Below are positions 58,340 through 64,000 of a stretch of DNA of 64,000 nt, piece by piece. Position 1 is the first letter of the stretch. Every line of letters begins with the position of its first letter. The DNA comes from Isoetes taiwanensis (lineage: Eukaryota > Streptophyta > Lycopodiopsida > Isoetales > Isoetaceae). The stretch spans positions 22,611,158 to 22,675,157 of the forward strand of contig JAJEKV010000008.1 in NCBI GenBank assembly GCA_021234155.1, in the 5' to 3' direction. The position numbers and the translations under genes are program-made. The notes below the pieces were generated by a model. It saw only the letters and a program-made list of their open reading frames with translations. It searched no databases and was not told where the DNA came from.

Positions 58340-59360
58340 GTTAAATGCCTCTCAATAAGATATTTTTCAGTCCTGGAGAAGAACAAAGATTCAGATTTAG
58401 TAAAAAAACAACAACAGCAATACAATATGGATTAGACAATTGCTGTTTTTTTCTGCCCCCTTTCTGATTGTGTAGCAATTTTAACAGCGTCAAAGAAGGA
58501 CTGGTTTGTACAATCACAGAGATGGCTCAGGATATGCAAATAAACTCATGAAAATCTATGATGTCTGATCAAAGTTCTGGCTTTGAAGCCAATCGATTTG
58601 TGGGTTTTTGCAGGGCGCCATGCCAATGACAGATGACTAAACAGACGATCCCATTTCGATGATCAAGAAACATAGAGATAGCATGAATTAAATCGATAAT
58701 GCATTCTTTTTTTTATGTTGTTTCATTAAGTTTTGGTTGAACAAATGCAGGCGAATCAGAAAGGGTTAAGAATCAGACCTGATTTGGTTTTGGTTTTCTG
58801 CTCTTAACAATTTCTACAAGACTTGAGATGATCTCGTTTGCAAATATCCCTAAGATTTGCACTGGCCAAGCTTCTGATAAGCCCCAAATCAATTCAAAGA
58901 CTTCATATTTCGAGTTCCTTTTATGATTCTTGCTGCCCAAAAGGATGCAAAGAAAGAATTCGGCTGGTGCAAATATGATTATCCAGGGCATGATCTGACA
59001 AATTCGGGAGGATCTGATCACGATACATGCATTCTTGCTGCCTATTTGCTGCCCACACAGTCGATTTGCTGCCCCACACCACACCACATTGACAGTAGTT
59101 TGTATTGTATCAGAGAAAGAAGAAGAAGAAAATTTTTTCCCCCAAATTTCATAAAAGCCCTCAATTTTTTTTTTTAGAATCCAACCACTAATTTCGGTTG
59201 ACAATATTAATGGGGGCGTGCCAAGCCATAATGCTACTAATAATTATTATTCTTTGTATGTAATGTGTATTGTGTATGTATTCACTCTATTTCTTTCTTT
59301 GATTTCTCCATTACGGTATTTATATCGTAATTGTGCTATATAATATGTATTATACATATA
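58340..59360 (-). other. 5' region of the hAT gene, no clear exon
   Basis: Leader or intron DNA upstream of the transposase ATG. A 143-codon minus-strand ORF (59204-58773) includes QVLGIFANEIISSLVEIVKS-like sequence but has no transposase motif; I leave it unassigned. Confidence 0.4.
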
Positions 59361-59364
59361 TTTA

Positions 59365-60830
59365 AACAAGTGGTTGTACTATGAGGGACTGCATAAAGCT
59401 CGAAGATCCTATGAACATTCTCCTAGATTCTATGAAGATTCTCTAAAATTCCATCAAGATTCTCAAAACTTTTAGGAAGATTCCCCTAGATTCCCAAAGA
59501 TTCTCTTGAGATTCTCTTAGATGCTCCTAGATTCCCAAAGATTTCCTTAGATTCTTAATGCTCCATAAAGATTCCCCTAGATTCTTAAGATTCTATGGAG
59601 ATTCCCCTAGATTTTATTAAGATTCCCAAAGATTCTCTAAAGATTTCCCTAGATTCCAAAAGAATACCCCAAGATTCCTCTATATTCTTCAAGATTCTAT
59701 CAAGATTCTCCTAGATTCTCTGAGATTCCATTAAGATTTCCATAGATTCTTGAAGATTTTATGAAGATTCCTTTAGATTCTCCTAGATTCCCAAAGATTC
59801 ATTTGAGACTCCCTAAGATTCTCTAAAGATTCGCCTAGATTTTAAAAGAATACCCCAAGATTCCTCTAGATTCTCCAAGAGTCTATCAAGATTCTCCTAG
59901 ATGCTTCTAGATTCTCTAAGATTCCATTAAGATTCCTCTAGGTTTTTAAAGATTTTATCAAGATTCCCAAAGAAGCGCTTGAGATTCCTATAGATTCTCT
60001 TGAGATTCCTCTAGTTCCAATAGATTCTACGAAGATTCCCCTAGACTCCCCAAGATTACATCAATTTTCCTCTAGGTTCTTAAAGATTTTATCAAGATTC
60101 CATTAGATTCCCTTACATTCTCAAAGATGCTCTCTTGAGATTATCATAGATTCTCTAAGATTCTCATGATATTCCTCTGGACTCCCTAAGATCCTATCCC
60201 TAAGATCCTATAAAGATTATACTAAGATTCCCTCAACTTGCCATAGATTCCTTCAAAATCGCACATTCCAAAAAAATTCTTAGTGTTCAATCATGTTGGC
60301 TCCAACTGCAACAAAATAGTGTCAAAGCACCACTCATTGGAAAGCTCTCGACGAGAGAAAAGATTCCCTCAACTTGCCATAGATTCCTTCAAAATCGCAC
60401 ATTCCAAAAAAATTCTTAGTGTTCAATCATGTTGGCTAAGCTTCCAAGAATGTCCACTAATAAATGCTTTGCCACCTCATTACTTCTTTTTATTAATGAG
60501 GGTGCCACCTCACCTCCTTAAAAAAAAAAACTAATTTAATATTAAAGAGTTAATGGCTAGGATTTATGCTCACCTTTTGATCCAATGGTTAACTAATAAA
60601 TGCTTTGCCACCTCATTACTTCTTTTTATTAATGAGGGTGCCACCTCACCTCCTTAAAAAAAAAAACTAATTTAATATTAAAGAGTTAATGGCTAGGATT
60701 TATGCTCACCTTTTGATCCAATGGTTAAGATCTGCTTTACCAAATTCACTTTTGGAGCTACGCCACCTCACCAACTTTTTATCCAAGGGCCAAGATAAAA
60801 AATTTATATCCGATATGCCATTTTGTAACT
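59365..60830. repeat. Dispersed repeat, copy C, with GATTC array, nested in the hAT element
   Basis: The lead-in 'gtggttgtactatgaggga' is followed by a GATTC array (about 59400-60260). The same tail as copy B then follows: tgttggctccaac, caccactcattggaaag, tgctttgccacctca, ggctaggatttatgctc and gatccaatggtt. Two 136-bp-offset duplications are present (60225/60361 and 60461/60597). No coding content. Confidence 0.85.
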
Positions 60831-61043
60831 ACCCCCATGAGTTTCTATATACATATTAAGATAAGATAAGAAAGTAGGGGTATAATTGCATGGCTATGTC
60901 AAAAGTAGACTTTTTGTTGCATGGCAAATTTTTTTTGGACTTTCATTTTGCAAGGCTATGGAAAATGTAGACTTGTTCTTGAAAGTCCTTTTTTTTTTTT
61001 TACTTTATTTTGCATGGTTTTTAAGGTCTTGCAAGGCTTGCAA

Positions 61044-61062
61044 CCTTCAATTTCCAACCCTG
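61044..61062 (-). repeat. hAT right terminal inverted repeat
   Basis: Reverse complement of the left repeat; the 5' side of the transposase gene lies at this end. Confidence 0.85.
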
Positions 61063-61130
61063 CTTCTGAAGATTATGGCCATGTCCCTATAGCAGATATA
61101 CTGGCTGGGGACTTGAACCCCGGTGAAATC

Positions 61131-61529
61131 TAACCAATACAAACCATTACATTACACGCATTAAAATTAAATTCCCCCTTAAACCCCCTTTTGTTTGGGT
61201 GCATATTCACACGGGGGGTGACTCCGGGCATCGAGAGCTGTTGGATAGGCATATTCACCCCTTATTCTGTAATCTACACCGTACACAAAGTTCCTCGTTT
61301 GTGGGGTATGGATGTACAGAATTTGTTATACTGTATAATAAAATTTGCAAAATACTATAAGATTTCAGGCAATATACTATATGGTGTTGATTTTGTACGT
61401 GCAAAACATAATTATAAGGGCTCTCGCTGCCCTACGTCACCCCCGTGTGAATATGCACCCAAACAAAAGGGGGTTTAAGGGGGAATTTAATTTTAATGCG
61501 TGTAATGTAATGGTTTGTATTATAGGTTA
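61131..61529. mobile_element. Foldback MITE with ~87-bp inverted repeats
   Basis: Left arm 61136-61222 (aatacaaaccattacattac...) and right arm 61436-61521 are inverted copies with only about one indel and few mismatches. They enclose a ~210-bp AT-rich centre. A second, offset match of TAACC/GGTTA lies just outside the arms. No coding capacity. Superfamily not assignable, because the target duplication is not clear. It lies 70 bp outside the right end of the hAT element. Confidence 0.88.
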
Positions 61530-61739
61530 AAAAAAATTTTTGCCCCTTCGGGGCAATGAAAATTATGTGTGAATGTTGTGTACATCACTATAGATTCTTG
61601 TGCCTAAAACAGTGTGGCCTTGAGGACCACTAATAGTTGCGCTGCAAAAATTTCTATAATATATATTTGTAATAAGCAAGTAGTCCAAAACATTTATATC
61701 ATTATGAGGGTCTCCATTCTACAAGTCGTTATCTTACAT

Positions 61740-61800
61740 ATCAAATATGTAGCATCAAATATTCCATGCTTCAAATATGTAGCATCAAATATTCCATGCT
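61740..61800. repeat. 30-bp perfect tandem duplication
   Basis: The unit tcaaatatgtagcatcaaat plus attccatgct occurs twice in succession. Unlike the others, it does not have a 136-bp offset. Confidence 0.9.
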
Positions 61801-61994
61801 TGTAAGACACATCTTTGTACACATCTTCTTCAAATATCTATGTATATAGCAAAGCCAACAGTAAGGCCACTGGAAAAAATCACAAATATTAGTTGTTAAC
61901 AAATATTAGTTGTTATATGTTGCCCATCTCTTTTGAATCCACTTTCATAGTATTCTTCAGCCTTTGAATGATCGTGCAGCACCTGGAAACAAGT

Positions 61995-62266
61995 AGAAAA
62001 TTGAAGCACTCTTAAGAAACCTAGATAGATTATTAATGTTATATATGAACAAAATTCTGCTCAATACAATATACATTGTACTAAGGTTCAATATTAACAA
62101 AATTCTGCTCACCTCGTACAAGTATCTTGCAGAAAATTGAAGCACTCTTAAGAAACCTAGATAGATTATTAATGTTATATATGAACAAAATTCTGCTCAA
62201 TACAATATACATTGTACTAAGGTTCAATATTAACAAAATTCTGCTCACCTCGTACAAGTATCTTGC
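61995..62266. repeat. 136-bp tandem duplication
   Basis: 61995-62130 is repeated from 62131. It spans the end of an exon-like minus-strand ORF and its donor-like CGAG|GTGAGC. Confidence 0.95.
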
Positions 62267-63190
62267 ATAGTTTCTCGGCAAAGGGTTCTCGAGTTTGTAT
62301 CTAACATGGTTCTCAAATAGGCATGTGCATTGCCTAGTCCAACTCCATGGTCGAGCCAAGATCTCCGACCATGAACATTGGCACAACTTTCTCGGACTCA
62401 TGCAAGGGCACGCACCCTTTGGAGGCAGAGTAGAGTGTTGCCATCTGCATCCTTGCTTACACCGGAATAAACCTCGCCATCTTGGTCTTTGAAGCATCCG
62501 CTTTCCTATCTTCCGGCGTAGGCATCCCCATTTGTCTTGTCTCTTTATGCTCTACATTTTATGCCTCTTGCTCGCATTTGTGGATTTTCTTCTTCGTATC
62601 CGAGCTAGTCCCAAATATCAACCGGATATCCATTACAGGGATGGTGACAATCGTCTGACACATTTGAACCATAGGATTGGCTGGACTAGCTTTATACCTT
62701 AAAGAACATAGCATACAATAAGATGGTAGATTTACCGGGTCAGAACCCAGATATTGCCATTTTTCGTCCCCGGTTCTAGGACAGCTTTGAGTGCTCCATG
62801 CAAGACCTTCCAACACTTTGGAACCAATATGCTTACAGGGCAAAATCATTGAAAGATGTTCGGTGTTATCGATTGCTAAAAAAATTAGATCCAAGTTGAA
62901 GATTACCTAGGAAATCGAAGCCCGAGTAAGAGTCGATCTGTAAAGCAAAGAAACATCCGGTTTTGCGGTTGTTTGATAAGCCCAGTCTTGTTGTCCGTAA
63001 GGAGTCCATATCCCATAAGGCCTTATTGCTTGAATAAAGGACCGTGCCACCGGGGCTCCATAACCAACCGCTATAACCGCCGACAAGCGAGCCGTCATGA
63101 GTGGAAGCCCAACCGGTTAAGTTCTTTGCCGCTTCAAAACCACGCCCACCATAACCGTGTATCAGTCGCCGCCAAAGTTCTCCCAAATAG
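62260..63190 (-). CDS. Unrecognised exon-like ORFs
   Basis: Minus-strand ORFs at 63186-62866, 62894-62559 and 62497-62260 are open and have splice-like ends (CCTAG|GTAATC near 62911; TACGAG|GTGAGC near 62256). The last includes NHVRYKLENPLPRNYARYLY. In 62866-63186 two frames are equally protein-like (GGYSGWLWSPGG in one, RPYGIWTPYGQQDWAYQ in the other), which makes sequence errors possible. I cannot name a family. Confidence 0.3.
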
Positions 63191-64000
63191 TATCATTAAA
63201 TCGAGTCCTGCGGAACCAAATTTCCCATATTTGTCACCAACGTAGTCTCCCACACCCTAACCCTAACCGCGTGCCCTAATTCCTACCGCTCACGAATTGG
63301 TGCACTCTAGATATACTGATTAGTATGCCTCGTGCAATACGCCCATGAAATCATATGAAAACCATGCCAAAAAGCGTATAAAATCACAAAAAAAACCCCC
63401 TGTTATAATGCTACATATTCTATCCGGAGAAATGATCCAGAAGAGTGTAAAACTAAAAACACATTGGATCTGCTACCTGTAGACGCAACCACCATCGCTC
63501 TGTAAGAAAATCAGATTTGGTCAAAAAGGGAAGCCCATGTGACACGTGAAGTTTCTAAAAATAAACCTTTGAAAGTACACTAAACAAAACCCAAAATATT
63601 AAAAAGACTCCCCTAATAGATGGAAAACATCTAAAGCAAACAGGTTTGCCCATGTGCCTCACTTAAAATTGAATGGAATCAATTTAACGTGTGTTAATAA
63701 GAATACTTTTTTATTTTTTTTAATTGAATTGATTGAATAAAATAAAGCCCAAATGGTATATAGGGAAGAGGAGCGTTAAAGAAGGAGAGGATCCTTTTTT
63801 ACTTGATAGGTCAATTATCATACATGATAGGTCAATTATCATGCATTGCACCCTTGAGTTGGAAGCCTATCAACTTTGGATGTATTTGAATAGACAAACT
63901 GCAAAAAGGTATGCTCTCCTAGATCTAGCCTCTCTACTAAAAATTTCCATAAAAGAATCAGAATGGTAGTTTCAAAGGGGTATGCCATCTGCTTTTAATG
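63191..64000. other. No recognisable gene
   Basis: AT-rich. Two consecutive CCCTAA units (63256-63268) are too short to be telomeric. A plus-strand ORF at 63733-63969 contains a small tandem repeat (gataggtcaattatcat, twice, 63807-63842) and has no family resemblance. Confidence 0.4.

Larger units (their letters stand above)
55389..61062 (-). mobile_element. hAT DNA transposon with terminal inverted repeats
   Basis: The ends are 19-bp inverted repeats, CAGGGTTGGAAATTGAAGG at 55389-55407 and its reverse complement at 61044-61062, with the CAGGG start typical of hAT elements. Inside both ends are short repeated phrases (gactttc, cttgcaa, aagtctac), as expected for transposase-binding subterminal repeats. 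Flanks are CTTCCGAAG and CTTCTGAAG, a near-identical 9-mer that includes the expected 8-bp target duplication with one mismatch. It encodes a broken transposase and is further loaded with a TRIM element and a copy of the GATTC-array repeat. Confidence 0.8.

Noticed and set aside
61100-61126. tRNA T-arm-like sequence (ggggacttgaacccc)
   Set aside because: No acceptor stem, anticodon arm or D-arm could be folded around it. A similar T-arm-like stretch at 2-20 failed for the same reason.
61541-61556. Short GC hairpin tgccccttcggggca followed by A/T
   Set aside because: It resembles a bacterial terminator, but the window is clearly eukaryotic and nothing suggests function.
63255-63270. Telomere-like CCCTAACCCTAACC
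   Set aside because: Only two units, in ordinary sequence. It is far too short for a telomere or to show telomeric attachment of the Penelope-like element.

Overview
The window looks like repeat-rich, AT-rich nuclear DNA of a seed-free or otherwise zoidogamous land plant (fern, lycophyte, bryophyte, cycad or Ginkgo; I cannot tell which). The evidence is spliced host exons typical of plants (a FORKED/VAN3-binding-protein-like gene and an RBM34/Nop12-like gene), a plastid rpoC2 fragment in nuclear-looking DNA, plant-type LTR elements primed by initiator Met-tRNA, and an axonemal-type dynein heavy-chain exon. Dynein heavy chains are missing from flowering plants and conifers but kept where sperm swim.

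Layout. 0-0.5 kb: broken dynein heavy-chain exon (minus). 3.07-3.53 kb: possible exon. 3.93-4.29 kb: rpoC2 fragment. 4.4-6.4 kb: decayed DIRS-like retroelement (minus). 6.59-11.77 kb: LTR plus decayed Ty3/gypsy chromovirus pol (minus). 14.6-16.1 kb: unrecognised gag-like ORFs. 16.1-16.4 kb: long (AT)n. 16.4-20 kb: non-coding DNA full of short tandem duplications. 20-26.2 kb: mostly nothing recognisable, with two exon-like ORFs. 26.2-31.1 kb: the main host-gene region (minus), with RBM34-like exons, a duplicated unrecognised exon and FORKED-like exons. 32.3-33.6 kb: dispersed repeat carrying a GATTC array. 33.8-37.3 kb: gag-like ORFs, primer site and LTR (minus). 37.6-40.9 kb: gag remnant split by a solo LTR. 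41-45.5 kb: mostly empty, with one interesting ORF at 43.0-43.5 kb. 45.6-55.4 kb: a Penelope-like retroelement unit with an intact 697-aa reverse transcriptase, flanked by ~2.8 kb direct repeats. 55.4-61.1 kb: a hAT DNA transposon with terminal inverted repeats, a broken transposase, a nested TRIM element with a perfect 5-bp target duplication, and a nested copy of the GATTC-array repeat. 61.1-61.5 kb: foldback MITE. 62-63.2 kb: unrecognised exon-like ORFs.

The most striking pattern is that at least twenty unrelated short duplications lie at an offset of exactly 136 bp. They fall in all sequence types and break at least one ORF. A constant offset is hard to explain biologically and most likely reflects assembly or gap filling, so gene models crossing these sites should be treated with care. 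The biologically most interesting unit is the Penelope-like element: a long intact RT with no visible endonuclease domain, a separate upstream ORF, apparent splice sites, and long flanking direct repeats.
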